NCBI GenBank assembly: GCA_038323025.1
Contig: JBBQGL010000037.1
Span: 1 to 28,891, forward strand
DNA length: 28,891 nucleotides
Reading direction: 5' to 3'
From: JAFKKF01 sp038323025
GTDB taxonomy: Bacteria; Pseudomonadota; Alphaproteobacteria; Rhizobiales; Kaistiaceae
The number at the start of each line of letters is the position of its first letter. The first letter of the stretch is position 1. Both the position numbers and the translations under genes were made by a program. Shown in pieces: positions 1 through 8,135 of the stretch. The notes beneath the pieces are model-generated. The model was not told the origin of the DNA, searched no databases, and was given only the letters and a program-made list of their open reading frames with translations.

Positions 1-425
1 AGTTCATCGCCGGCCTCGTCGACAAGAAGGGGCGCACCGGCTACGACGCCCATGTCGGCGAGCGCGGCGTCAAGCTCTCCGGCGGCCAGCGCCAGCGCGT
101 CGCCATCGCCCGGGTGCTCCTCAAGGACGCGCCGATCCTGATCCTAGACGAAGCCACCAGCGCGCTCGATTCCGACATCGAAGCGGCGATCCAGGAAAGC
201 CTCTACCGGCTGATGCAGGGCAAGACCGTCATCGCCATTGCCCACCGGCTCTCGACCATCGCGGCGATGGACCGGCTGGTGGTTCTCGACAATGGCCGAA
301 TCGTCGAAACCGGGAGCCACGAGGAGTTGTTGCGCAAGAAGGGCCTCTACGCCGGCTTGTGGCAGCGGCAGTCGGGCGGCTTCCTGGTTGTCGACGACGG
401 CGCCACCGCCGCGGCGGCGGAATAG
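1..425 (+). CDS. ABC exporter ATP-binding domain, C-terminal part (5' end outside window)
   Basis: This is the last 140 or so codons of an ABC transporter, open from the first bases of the window (frame starting at base 3), so the gene begins upstream. The visible nucleotide-binding half has the signature LSGGQRQR, a Walker B ending LILDEATSALD with the D-loop SALD, and the switch histidine in AHRLST. It closes with the typical exporter tail (GRIVETGSHEELL, then GLYAGLW). This pattern fits MsbA/HlyB/Atm1-type exporters in which membrane and ATPase domains are fused, but the membrane half is not in view, so the substrate cannot be named. It runs in the same direction as petABC but is separated from it by 174 bases, so it is probably a separate transcript. 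Confidence 0.93.
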   Translation, partial: FIAGLVDKKGRTGYDAHVGERGVKLSGGQRQRVAIARVLLKDAPILILDEATSALDSDIEAAIQESLYRLMQGKTVIAIAHRLSTIAAMDRLVVLDNGRIVETGSHEELLRKKGLYAGLWQRQSGGFLVVDDGATAAAAE

Positions 426-599
426 CCGTTTCGGCGCAGCCGGTCGCCAGGAATCGAGGCAGACGGCTTTTTCCGCGACAATGTGCGCATTTTGGCGGGC
501 AAGTCTGGACAGCCCCGGTGCCGCTGGCTAAACAGACCGCAGTGCCGCGGAGCCTTTCCCGCGGGCGGGGATTCGGGCTTACGCGACCGGGGATCGATT

Positions 600-1190
600 T
601 TGGCCACCACCGACAGCGCTGAACACGGCGAGCCGACGCGGCGCGACTTCATTTATATAGCTACCGGCGCCGCCGCCGCGGTTGGCGCCGCACTGGTCGC
701 CTGGCCGCTCATCGACCAGATGAACCCTGACGCCGCCGCGCTGGCGCTCGCCACCGTCGAGGTCGACATCTCGCAGATCGCGGTCGGCCAGAGCATCATC
801 GTGAAATGGCGCGGCAAGCCGGTGGTCATCCGCCAGCGCACGCCGCAGGAGATCGAGGGCGCGAAGGCGATTGCCGTCGACCAGCTCATCGATCCGATCG
901 CGCGTAACGACAACCTGCCGGCCAATGCGCCCGCGACCGATGATAACCGCTCGGCGGTTTCTGCTTCGGGCACGGCCAAGGGCAAGGAAGCCTGGCTGGT
1001 GATGATCCAGATCTGTACCCATCTCGGCTGCGTGCCGCTCGGCCAGCAGGGCGACTACAACGGCTGGTTCTGCCCCTGCCACGGTTCGCAATACGATGCG
1101 GCAGGGCGCGTCCGGCATGGTCCGGCGCCGCAGAACATGGAAATTCCGGTCTTTGCCTTCGAGACCGACACCAAGATCAAGATCGGCTGA
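600..1190 (+). CDS. petA: Ubiquinol-cytochrome c reductase Rieske iron-sulfur subunit
   Basis: Rieske [2Fe-2S] subunit of the cytochrome bc1 complex, taking an electron from ubiquinol and passing it to cytochrome c1. The two cluster motifs are intact: CTHLGC (C139, H141, C144) and CPCHGS (C158, C160, H161). C139, H141, C158 and H161 are the expected iron ligands and C144-C160 the disulfide. The N-terminus has a twin-arginine motif (RRDF) before an Ala-rich membrane anchor, as is usual because this subunit is exported folded by Tat. I chose the TTG at 600, which gives 196 residues. It has a GGGG-rich ribosome site just upstream and places the Tat motif near the start. The frame stays open up to a GTG at 483, but that extension looks like non-protein Pro/Arg-rich reading. 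It is first in the petABC operon, with 13 bases before petB. Confidence 0.95.
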   Translation: MATTDSAEHGEPTRRDFIYIATGAAAAVGAALVAWPLIDQMNPDAAALALATVEVDISQIAVGQSIIVKWRGKPVVIRQRTPQEIEGAKAIAVDQLIDPIARNDNLPANAPATDDNRSAVSASGTAKGKEAWLVMIQICTHLGCVPLGQQGDYNGWFCPCHGSQYDAAGRVRHGPAPQNMEIPVFAFETDTKIKIG

Positions 1191-1203
1191 GGAACGGCGA
1201 CAG

Positions 1204-2460
1204 ATGGCGGGGCAATCGACCTATCAACCGAAGAGCCGGGGGGCGCGCTGGCTGGAGAGCCGGCTGCCGATCCTCGGTCTCGTCCATTCGTCGTTCATCG
1301 TCTATCCGACGCCGCGCAATCTCAATTACTGGTGGAATTTCGGCGCCATCCTTACCTTCATGCTGGGTGCCCAGATCGCCACCGGCATCGTGCTCGCGAT
1401 GCACTACACGCCGGATGCCGCCCTCGCGCTGAATTCGACCGAATACATCATGCGCGACGTCAACTACGGCTGGCTGCTGCGCTATCTGCACGCCAACGGC
1501 GCCTCGCTCTTCTTCTTCGCCGTCTACATCCATCTTTTCCGCGGCCTCTATTACGGCTCCTACAAGGAGCCGCGCGAGGTCCTGTGGATCCTCGGCGTCA
1601 TCATCCTCCTCCTCATGATCGCCGCGGCCTTCATGGGCTATGTGCTGCCGTGGGGCCAGATGTCGTTCTGGGCCGCCACCGTCATCACCAACCTGTTCTC
1701 GGCCATACCGCTGGTCGGCAAGACGATCACGACGTGGCTATGGGGCGGGTTCTCGGTCGACAATCCGACGCTCAACCGCTTCTATTCGCTGCACTATCTG
1801 CTGCCGTTCATGATCGCCGGCGTCGTCGTGCTGCACATCTGGGCGCTGCACGTACCGGGCAACGGCAACCCGACCGGCGTGCCGGTGAAGAGCAAGGAAG
1901 ACACCGTCGCCTTCCACCCGTATTACACGGCCAAGGACCTCTTCGGCCTCACCGTGTTCCTGGTGCTCTTCGCCTGGGTGGTGTTCTACATCCCGAACTT
2001 CCTCGGCCACGCCGACAACTACGTCGCCGCGAACCCGCTGAAGACGCCGCCGCACATCGTGCCGGAGTGGTACTTCCTGCCCTTCTACGCGATCCTGCGC
2101 GCCATCCCGAACAAGCTCTTCGGCGTCATCGCGCTCTTTGCGGCGATTGCGGTCCTCTTCTTCGTACCGTGGCTCGATACCTCGCGCGTGCGCTCGGCGA
2201 CCTATCGCCCGCTCTATCGCCAGTTCTTCTGGATCTTCGTCGTGGATGCCATCGGCCTCGGCTACATCGGCTCGCAGCCGCCCGAGGGCGGGTTCATCAT
2301 CGCCGGCCAGATCCTCACGGCGTACTACTTCATCCACTTCCTCATCATCCTGCCGGTGATCGGCCTGGTCGAGCGGCCGAAACCCTTGCCGTCCAGCATC
2401 ACCGAGTCGGTGCTGGCGCGGAACGGCGCCCATGCCGGCGCCCTCGCGGCAAAGGGGTAG
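1204..2460 (+). CDS. petB: Cytochrome b of the bc1 complex
   Basis: Membrane-embedded, two-heme subunit of ubiquinol-cytochrome c reductase that forms the Qo and Qi quinone sites. Encoded length is 418 residues with about eight hydrophobic helices. The heme ligands are visible as two His pairs spaced by 14: H96/H110 and H197/H211. The Qo-site motif PEWY is at 287-290, followed by FLPFYAILRAIPNK. The start ATG at 1204 opens with MAGQSTYQPKSRG; the reading frame is open further upstream, but that part lies inside petA. petB and petC are separate genes here, five bases apart, rather than the fused fbcH gene of Bradyrhizobium-type genomes. Nothing is missing or unusual. Confidence 0.97.
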   Translation: MAGQSTYQPKSRGARWLESRLPILGLVHSSFIVYPTPRNLNYWWNFGAILTFMLGAQIATGIVLAMHYTPDAALALNSTEYIMRDVNYGWLLRYLHANGASLFFFAVYIHLFRGLYYGSYKEPREVLWILGVIILLLMIAAAFMGYVLPWGQMSFWAATVITNLFSAIPLVGKTITTWLWGGFSVDNPTLNRFYSLHYLLPFMIAGVVVLHIWALHVPGNGNPTGVPVKSKEDTVAFHPYYTAKDLFGLTVFLVLFAWVVFYIPNFLGHADNYVAANPLKTPPHIVPEWYFLPFYAILRAIPNKLFGVIALFAAIAVLFFVPWLDTSRVRSATYRPLYRQFFWIFVVDAIGLGYIGSQPPEGGFIIAGQILTAYYFIHFLIILPVIGLVERPKPLPSSITESVLARNGAHAGALAAKG

Positions 2461-2465
2461 GGCGC

Positions 2466-3338
2466 ATGTCGTTCGCACGTCTCAGCGCGACCGCGGCGGT
2501 CCTTCTCGCCCTGTCCATTCCTGCGTTTGCCGAGGAGGCTCCCGCGGCCCCGGCCGCGCCGGCGCCAACCGTGTTTCCGCTGAAGCTGCCGGAGCCACAG
2601 GTGTGGAGCTTCGCCGGCCCGTTCGGACGCTTCGATCAGGCCCAGCTGCAGCGCGGCTACCAGGTCTACAAGGAAGTCTGCGCGGCCTGCCATTCGATGA
2701 AGCTGGTCGCGTTCCGCAATCTCGCCGATGAGGGCGGCCCCGGCTTCACCGAAGAGCAGGTCAAGGCCCTGGCCGCGAGCTTCAAGATCAACGACGGGCC
2801 GAACGACGCGGGCGACATGTTCGATCGCCAGGGGCGGCCGTCCGATACGTTCCCGAGCCCGTTCCCGAACGTGCAGGCGGCCGCCGCGGCCTATAACGGC
2901 GCGGCGCCTCCCGACCTGTCGCTGATGGCGAAGGCGCGCGAGGCCGAGCGCGGACCGTTGTTCACGATCCTCGATTTCTTCACGCAGTACCAGGAAGGCG
3001 GCGTGGACTATATCCACTCGCTGCTCACCGGCTTTAACCAGACACCACCGCCCGGCCTGAAGATACCCGATGGACTGCACTACAATCCGTACTTCCTCTA
3101 CGGGCCGGCAATCGCAATGCCGCCGCCGCTCACGGACGGGCAGGTCAACTATGCCGATGGGTCGCCGGAGACGGTCGACCAGTACGCCCGCGACGTCTCG
3201 GCCTACCTGATGTGGGTGGCCGAGCCGCATCTCGTCGACCGCAAGCGGATTGGCTTCGAGGTGCTTGTCTTCCTCGTCGTCTTCGGCGGGCTGATGTACC
3301 TGACCAAGCGCCGCGTCTGGGCCAAGGTCGCGCACTAG
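2466..3338 (+). CDS. petC: Cytochrome c1 of the bc1 complex
   Basis: Membrane-anchored c-type cytochrome that passes electrons from the Rieske protein to soluble cytochrome c. The 290-residue product starts with a Sec signal peptide ending PAFAEE, followed by a Pro/Ala linker. The covalent heme site is CAACH (C72, C75, H76) and the probable axial methionine is M218 in IAMPPPL. A single C-terminal transmembrane helix (FEVLVFLVVFGGLMYL) ends in a basic tail, the normal c1 anchor. The ATG at 2466 is five bases after the petB stop, so translation is probably coupled. It converges on the PemK-like gene, with 20 bases between the two stops. Confidence 0.96.
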   Translation: MSFARLSATAAVLLALSIPAFAEEAPAAPAAPAPTVFPLKLPEPQVWSFAGPFGRFDQAQLQRGYQVYKEVCAACHSMKLVAFRNLADEGGPGFTEEQVKALAASFKINDGPNDAGDMFDRQGRPSDTFPSPFPNVQAAAAAYNGAAPPDLSLMAKAREAERGPLFTILDFFTQYQEGGVDYIHSLLTGFNQTPPPGLKIPDGLHYNPYFLYGPAIAMPPPLTDGQVNYADGSPETVDQYARDVSAYLMWVAEPHLVDRKRIGFEVLVFLVVFGGLMYLTKRRVWAKVAH

Positions 3339-3358
3339 GCTTGTCCCTTGGTCCCCCG

Positions 3359-3700
3359 TTAGCTGGCCGGCGCCAGGGACCGCCTGGCAGTCCGGCGAAC
3401 GAGTTCTTTGTCTCGTTCACCGAGTTGGCCGATCCGTCGAAGGATGGCCAGGTTTGGCAGGGTGAAAGCCTTCCAGCGGACCACAGACTGGTGGGAAAGG
3501 CCGGCTTCAACACCGTCGGATATCCGAATATCGCTGGGCCAATGCGAGGCGGCGGCGGTCGTGATCATGAGCAAGATCGATTGATCGTTGTCGCGATTGA
3601 AGTCCTCTGCGGAGAGCACAACGGCGGGACGGCGCTTGGCGATCGGTCGGTCGACGAACGGAAATGGCACGACAACTACATCACCAAAATCACAAATCAC
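3359..3700 (-). CDS. PemK/MazF-family type II toxin
   Basis: The 113-residue product fits the PemK/MazF endoribonuclease family. The start (GDVVVVPFPF) matches the first strand of the fold, and KRRPAVVLSAEDFN matches the conserved RPAVVIS-type strand. Members of this family typically cleave mRNA when not held by the antitoxin. The start is GTG at 3700, inside the last codons of the upstream gene, giving an 11-base overlap that indicates coupled translation with the antitoxin. It sits convergently against petC. The family call rests on the N-terminal half; the C-terminal half (KAFTLPNLAILRRIGQL) also resembles the family. The RNA target cannot be read from the sequence. Confidence 0.88.
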   Translation of the reverse strand: MICDFGDVVVVPFPFVDRPIAKRRPAVVLSAEDFNRDNDQSILLMITTAAASHWPSDIRISDGVEAGLSHQSVVRWKAFTLPNLAILRRIGQLGERDKELVRRTARRSLAPAS

Positions 3701-4040
3701 GGTAGGCCTCTTCGTCGTCGGGCGAGTTCCACTCGTCGAGCACCTGGGGAAGGGCGGCGAGGTAGCTGTCCGCCATCACCACTTCCCTTATCTTGATTGT
3801 CCGCTCGCCCTGTTTGCGCAGCTTTGCCCAAACCTGCCGCATCTCGCCGATAGGCTTGATCCCGTTGGTCGGACGGCCGTCCTTGCCCGTGCGCATACGC
3901 TCCCAGCGGCCGACAATACCATCAACTTCGAGGTCGATTACCTCCCCGGGGCGCATCGCCGCAATGCGTTCCCGCAGGGCAGGCGCTCCCTCAATGTGTT
4001 TTGTCCAGATGGCGTCGTCGCGAATTCGAGCCTGTCCCAT
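3690..4040 (-). CDS. Putative antitoxin partner of the PemK-like toxin
   Basis: A 116-residue protein placed as an antitoxin by position and by its tail. It lies directly upstream of, and overlaps, the PemK-like toxin. Its C-terminus (DEWNSPDDEEAYRDL) is the acidic EW...D..AY..L type common in antitoxins of PemK/MazF pairs, where such a tail usually occupies the toxin. The central part (GEVIDLEVDGIVGRWERM, then GRPTNGIKPIGEMR) is not an obvious RHH, AbrB or HTH domain, and I do not recognise a DNA-binding fold. The start ATG at 4040 is preceded by a GGAGG-like site. An inverted repeat at 4088-4103 could be its operator. Confidence 0.72.
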   Translation of the reverse strand: MGQARIRDDAIWTKHIEGAPALRERIAAMRPGEVIDLEVDGIVGRWERMRTGKDGRPTNGIKPIGEMRQVWAKLRKQGERTIKIREVVMADSYLAALPQVLDEWNSPDDEEAYRDL

Positions 4041-4087
4041 GACCGCACCTCCGCATACGCAAATTAGGGGTGGGGTAGGGTGGGGTC

Positions 4088-4103
4088 AATTCGAAATCGA
4101 ATT
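4088..4103. promoter_or_regulatory. Inverted repeat, possible toxin-antitoxin operator
   Basis: AATTCG, four bases, CGAATT: a perfect 6-base inverted repeat in an AT-richer patch between the divergent antitoxin (ATG at 4040) and mtnP (ATG at 4155). Type II antitoxins usually bind palindromes in their own promoter, so this is the natural candidate. It is short enough that chance is possible. Confidence 0.3.
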
Positions 4104-4154
4104 TGCTTTGTCTGTCACCTTTTCTGGGAGGCCGGCTAAGCCTATGAACCTCAA

Positions 4155-5036
<882 letters not shown>

Positions 5037-5098
5037 AGCCGTGCTAAACACGGGAATGTTGGGGATCGGTTCGGCTGAACCGCGGAAGGAGAAATGCC

Positions 5099-5464
5099 AT
5101 GCTTCGCCGTCAATCGAGGACTGGGCGCCTGTCGTTGCCGGTTTGGCTGCTCGCCGCGGGGCTCGGTGTCGCGTCGAGCGCGCCGGCATGGGCGGGCGAG
5201 TGCTACGACGTGTTCGGCTGCACGGACAGCGACACGTTCCAGTACAGCGACCTGATCAGCGGGCCCGACTGCGAGTTCCTGTGGACGATGCGCAACCAGA
5301 TCTTCAAGGACCACGGCTACTGCTTCAAGACGGACAAGGCGATCTCCACCTTCGGCAACGACGGGTGCTACGCCAAGACCATGAGCGCGGCCGGCCTCAG
5401 CCCTATCGAATCGAAGAACGTCGCCACCATCCTGAAGGCAGAGAAGGCCCTCGGCTGCCAGTAG
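5099..5464 (+). CDS. Secreted six-cysteine YARHG-like protein
   Basis: A 121-residue exported protein of unknown function. The N-terminus is a long Sec signal with a basic start (MLRRQSRTGR), a hydrophobic core and a cleavage site at AWA/GE. The mature part has six cysteines, probably three disulfides. The segment CEFLWTMRNQIFKDHGYCF resembles the YARHG domain, whose core is RN.I.ARHGY.F, followed by the usual short helices ending GLSPIESKNVATI. YARHG proteins are extracellular or periplasmic and poorly characterised. The start at 5099 has AAGGAG seven bases upstream. It is placed between mtnP and apt without an obvious functional link. Confidence 0.82.
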   Translation: MLRRQSRTGRLSLPVWLLAAGLGVASSAPAWAGECYDVFGCTDSDTFQYSDLISGPDCEFLWTMRNQIFKDHGYCFKTDKAISTFGNDGCYAKTMSAAGLSPIESKNVATILKAEKALGCQ

Positions 5465-5548
5465 CCGCCTTAAATCCGTGACGCGGTGACCGTGGCGCGC
5501 CCGCGCCTGCGATGCTAAGACCGGCCGGTTTTCGGGCAGGGGAAGGAA

Positions 5549-6085
5549 ATGGCGGGCGTCGACATCAAGGGGCTGATCCGGACCATCCCCGACTATCCGA
5601 AGAAGGGCATCCTCTTCCGCGACATCACGACGCTGATCGCTGACCCTGCCGGTCTCAGGGCGGCGATCGACGGCCTGGTCCTGCCTTTCCTTACCGCCCG
5701 CATCGACCACGTCGCCGGCATTGAGGCGCGCGGCTTCATTCTCGGCGGCGCCGTGGCGCATGAACTTGGCCGCGGCTTCGTGCCGATCCGCAAGAAGGGG
5801 AAGCTTCCCTCGCGGACCATCGGGCAGGAATACAGCCTCGAATACGGTGTCGACACCATCGAGATCCACGCCGATGCCATCGGCAAGGGCGACCGCGTCC
5901 TCCTTGTCGACGACCTGATCGCCACCGGCGGCACGGCCGAGGCGGCGATCGAGCTCATCCGCCGCTCGGGCGGACACCTCGTCGCGGCGGCCTTCGTCAT
6001 CGACCTGCCCGAGCTCGGCGGCGCCCGCCGGCTCGCCGCCAAGAAGGTCGACGTTCACTCGCTGGTCAGCTTCGAAGGACACTGA
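5549..6085 (+). CDS. apt: Adenine phosphoribosyltransferase
   Basis: Cytoplasmic purine-salvage enzyme: adenine plus PRPP gives AMP and pyrophosphate. The 178-residue length is standard. The N-terminus has the APRT hallmark IPDYPKKGILFRDITTL. The adenine-side loop is IEARGFILGGAVA, followed by FVPIRKKGKLP, and the PRPP-binding motif is VLLVDDLIATGGTAEAA. The ATG at 5549 is preceded by GGGGAAGGA. It is followed after four bases by the GST gene, so the two are probably co-transcribed. Its substrates come from mtnP upstream (adenine) and from prs elsewhere in the window (PRPP). Confidence 0.97.
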   Translation: MAGVDIKGLIRTIPDYPKKGILFRDITTLIADPAGLRAAIDGLVLPFLTARIDHVAGIEARGFILGGAVAHELGRGFVPIRKKGKLPSRTIGQEYSLEYGVDTIEIHADAIGKGDRVLLVDDLIATGGTAEAAIELIRRSGGHLVAAAFVIDLPELGGARRLAAKKVDVHSLVSFEGH

Positions 6086-6089
6086 GGTA

Positions 6090-6758
6090 ATGGCGGATTT
6101 CCACATCTACATCGGCTACCGCACGGTCTCCTCATGGTCGCTGCGCGCCTGGCTGCCGCTGAAGAAGACCGGCGTCGCCTTCGAGGAGACGCTGATGCGC
6201 TATCGCACGCCGGCGGGGAAGGCGGCTCTGCTGGCGGTCTCGCCGACGGGCAAGGTGCCGCTTCTGGTCCATCGCCTGGCAGACGGCGAGGTGAAGGTCT
6301 GGGATTCGCTCGCCATCGGCGAATACCTCGCCGAGTCCTTTCCGCTGCAGCGCCTGTGGCCGGCCGACCCGGAGGCGCGCGCCTTCGCCCGGGCAATCTC
6401 GGCGGAGATGCATTCGGGCTTCCGGCCGCTGCGGGAAGAGCTGTCGATGGCGCTCCTCGAGATGAAGCCCAAGCGGGTGGAGAAAGCCGCGGCTCTCGCC
6501 GACATCGCGCGAGTCGATGCGATCTGGAAGGAGGCGCGCGAGCGCTGGGGCAGGAAGGCCGGCGGTCCGTTCCTTTTCGGCCACTACACGATTGCCGACG
6601 CCATGTATGCGCCGGTGGTCACGCGCTTCCGCACCTATGGCATCCACCTCGATCCGACGGGGATGAGATACATGGAAGCGGTGCTAAGCGAGCCGGATTT
6701 CCTCGCCTGGGAAGGCGCGGCCGAGGCCGAGCCGGCCATCGACCCGGAAGTGCACTGA
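6090..6758 (+). CDS. Glutathione S-transferase family protein
   Basis: A 222-residue soluble GST-like protein. The thioredoxin-like N-terminal half has a Ser-rich active-site region (YRTVSSWSLRAWL), the cis-Pro strand SPTGKVPLLV and the glutathione-binding DSLAIGEYLAE. The helical C-terminal half includes FLFGHYTIADAMYAPVV, the usual N-capping box region. Serine rather than tyrosine at the catalytic position suggests a zeta- or beta-like bacterial class; the substrate is unknown. It begins four bases after the apt stop, likely the same transcript. It converges on the acyl carrier protein gene, with ten bases between stops. Confidence 0.9.
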   Translation: MADFHIYIGYRTVSSWSLRAWLPLKKTGVAFEETLMRYRTPAGKAALLAVSPTGKVPLLVHRLADGEVKVWDSLAIGEYLAESFPLQRLWPADPEARAFARAISAEMHSGFRPLREELSMALLEMKPKRVEKAAALADIARVDAIWKEARERWGRKAGGPFLFGHYTIADAMYAPVVTRFRTYGIHLDPTGMRYMEAVLSEPDFLAWEGAAEAEPAIDPEVH

Positions 6759-6768
6759 AGCCCGGGTT

Positions 6769-7089
6769 TTACTGCCCGGCGTTCTTCTGAAGATAGGCGA
6801 TCACGTCGCCGACGGTGACCAGCTTCTCCGCGGCCTCGTCGGGGATTTCGATGTCGAACTCCTCTTCCGCCGCCATCACCAGCTCGACGGCGTCGAGGCT
6901 GTCGCCGAGATCAAGGATGCGCGTCTCTGGCGTGACCTGCGTGGACTCGACGCCGAGATGGAGAACGATCAGTTCCTTGACGCGCTTGGCGATCGCCGCG
7001 TCGTCGGCGCGGGCCTTGCCGACAAGAGCCGTGGTCGCGGCCCCGACCGCCAGCGCTGCAAAAGCCCGCCGCGACAAATCCCTGGTCAT
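6769..7089 (-). CDS. Acyl carrier protein with a predicted Tat signal peptide
   Basis: A 106-residue protein whose residues 29-106 form a clear acyl carrier protein: KRVKELIVLHLGVE, then LGDSLDAVELVMAAEEEFDIEIPDE read in sequence, and a final VGDVIAYLQK helix. S64 is the expected 4'-phosphopantetheine site. Residues 1-28 are not ACP-like. They read as a twin-arginine signal peptide: SRRAF, a weakly hydrophobic Ala/Gly/Val stretch, and a cleavage site at ARA/DD. ACPs are normally cytosolic, so this combination is odd. One residue is also missing before the serine compared with the common LGADSL. The ATG at 7089 has a GGGGGCGG site upstream. The gene is divergent from a secreted phosphatase, so an envelope role is possible, but no partner enzyme is visible. 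The ACP call is strong; the export call is by eye. Confidence 0.88.
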   Translation of the reverse strand: MTRDLSRRAFAALAVGAATTALVGKARADDAAIAKRVKELIVLHLGVESTQVTPETRILDLGDSLDAVELVMAAEEEFDIEIPDEAAEKLVTVGDVIAYLQKNAGQ

Positions 7090-7263
7090 CGCTGCCGCCC
7101 CCAGCCATTGAATCGATTGCTTTCAGCGAATTTGCCGAACCGGCGCTTTGACCGCAAGTCTGCATCGGCGCTGATCGCCGACTTGTCACGGCGGGTACGT
7201 AGTGGTGAGCTAGGTTTGACGGGGGGCGAATTTCCATCCGTCAGAGACGAGAGGCCCGCAATC

Positions 7264-8112
7264 ATGAACCAGAAATCGCCGCTGATCTTCGCCATGGTGG
7301 TTGCCGCGATGGCAATCGCCACTCCTGCATCCGCCGACCCCGTCGCCCAGAACGATCTCCTCAACGCCACGCTCTGGGTCTCCAACTCGGTCGAGTACAA
7401 GGCGAACACCGAGCAGGCCTACATGCTCGGCCAGTTGCGCCTCGACCAGGCGCTCGCCGACAAGAGCTGGAGCGCCGTCGGCCAGACCGATGCGGCCGAC
7501 AAGCCGCCGGCAATCATCCTCGACGCCGACGAGACGGCCATCGACAACGGTCCGTACGAGTCATGGCTGGTCAAGACTGGCCAAGACTACAGCGGCAAGA
7601 CCTGGAACGCCTGGGTGGCCGCCGGCGCGGCGCGCGCGGTACCCGGAGCCGTCGCCTTCACCAGATATGCCGATTCCAAGGGCGTGAAGGTCTTCTACGT
7701 CACCAACCGCACCGCGGATCAGGAGGAGGCGACCCGCAAGAACATGGAGGCTCTCGGCTTTCCGATGGGCGGCAATGTCGACACCTTCCTGATGGCGAAG
7801 GAAAAGGACGACTGGACCGGGAAGAAGGGCACCCGCCGCGACTTCATCGCCAAAGACTATCGCGTGCTGCTGCTCTTCGGCGACAACTACGGCGACTTTT
7901 CCGACGCCTTCGGCGGAAGCGAGGCCGATCGCCTGAAGGACTACGATGCCAACAAGGCGCACTTCGGCCACGACTGGATAGTGATCGCCAACCCCGAATA
8001 CGGATCCTTCGAATCGGCGCCGTTCCTCACCGACTACAAGAACACGACACCGGACCAGCGCCGCCAGAAGAAGATCGACGCGCTTCCGGCGTGGAGCGGG
8101 CCGGCCCAGTAG
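7264..8112 (+). CDS. Secreted class C-like acid phosphatase (HAD superfamily)
   Basis: A 282-residue exported phosphatase of HAD subfamily IIIB, the class C (P4-like) acid phosphatases. A Sec signal peptide (residues 1-24, ending TPASA) is followed by the mature enzyme. The nucleophile motif is LDADET with D87 and D89. The next conserved motif is VFYVTNRT, and the last acidic motif is FGDNYGDF with D207 and D211. Class C enzymes remove phosphate from nucleotides and other monoesters in the periplasm or at the outer membrane. Unlike the P4 prototype there is no lipobox cysteine, so this one is probably soluble and periplasmic. It is transcribed away from the exported ACP across a 174-base gap. 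Confidence 0.9.
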   Translation: MNQKSPLIFAMVVAAMAIATPASADPVAQNDLLNATLWVSNSVEYKANTEQAYMLGQLRLDQALADKSWSAVGQTDAADKPPAIILDADETAIDNGPYESWLVKTGQDYSGKTWNAWVAAGAARAVPGAVAFTRYADSKGVKVFYVTNRTADQEEATRKNMEALGFPMGGNVDTFLMAKEKDDWTGKKGTRRDFIAKDYRVLLLFGDNYGDFSDAFGGSEADRLKDYDANKAHFGHDWIVIANPEYGSFESAPFLTDYKNTTPDQRRQKKIDALPAWSGPAQ

Positions 8113-8135
8113 GCCACCCGGGGGCGGGCTCGATC

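Noticed and set aside
483..599. Upstream extension of the petA frame from a GTG
   Set aside because: The extra 39 residues are Arg/Gly/Pro-rich and put the Tat motif far inside; the TTG at 600 fits both signal placement and ribosome site.
1332..2465. Long upstream extension of the petC reading frame across petB
   Set aside because: It is antisense-free but overlaps petB in another frame, with Arg/His/Pro-rich composition caused by high GC. The ATG at 2466 gives a proper signal peptide and a normal c1.
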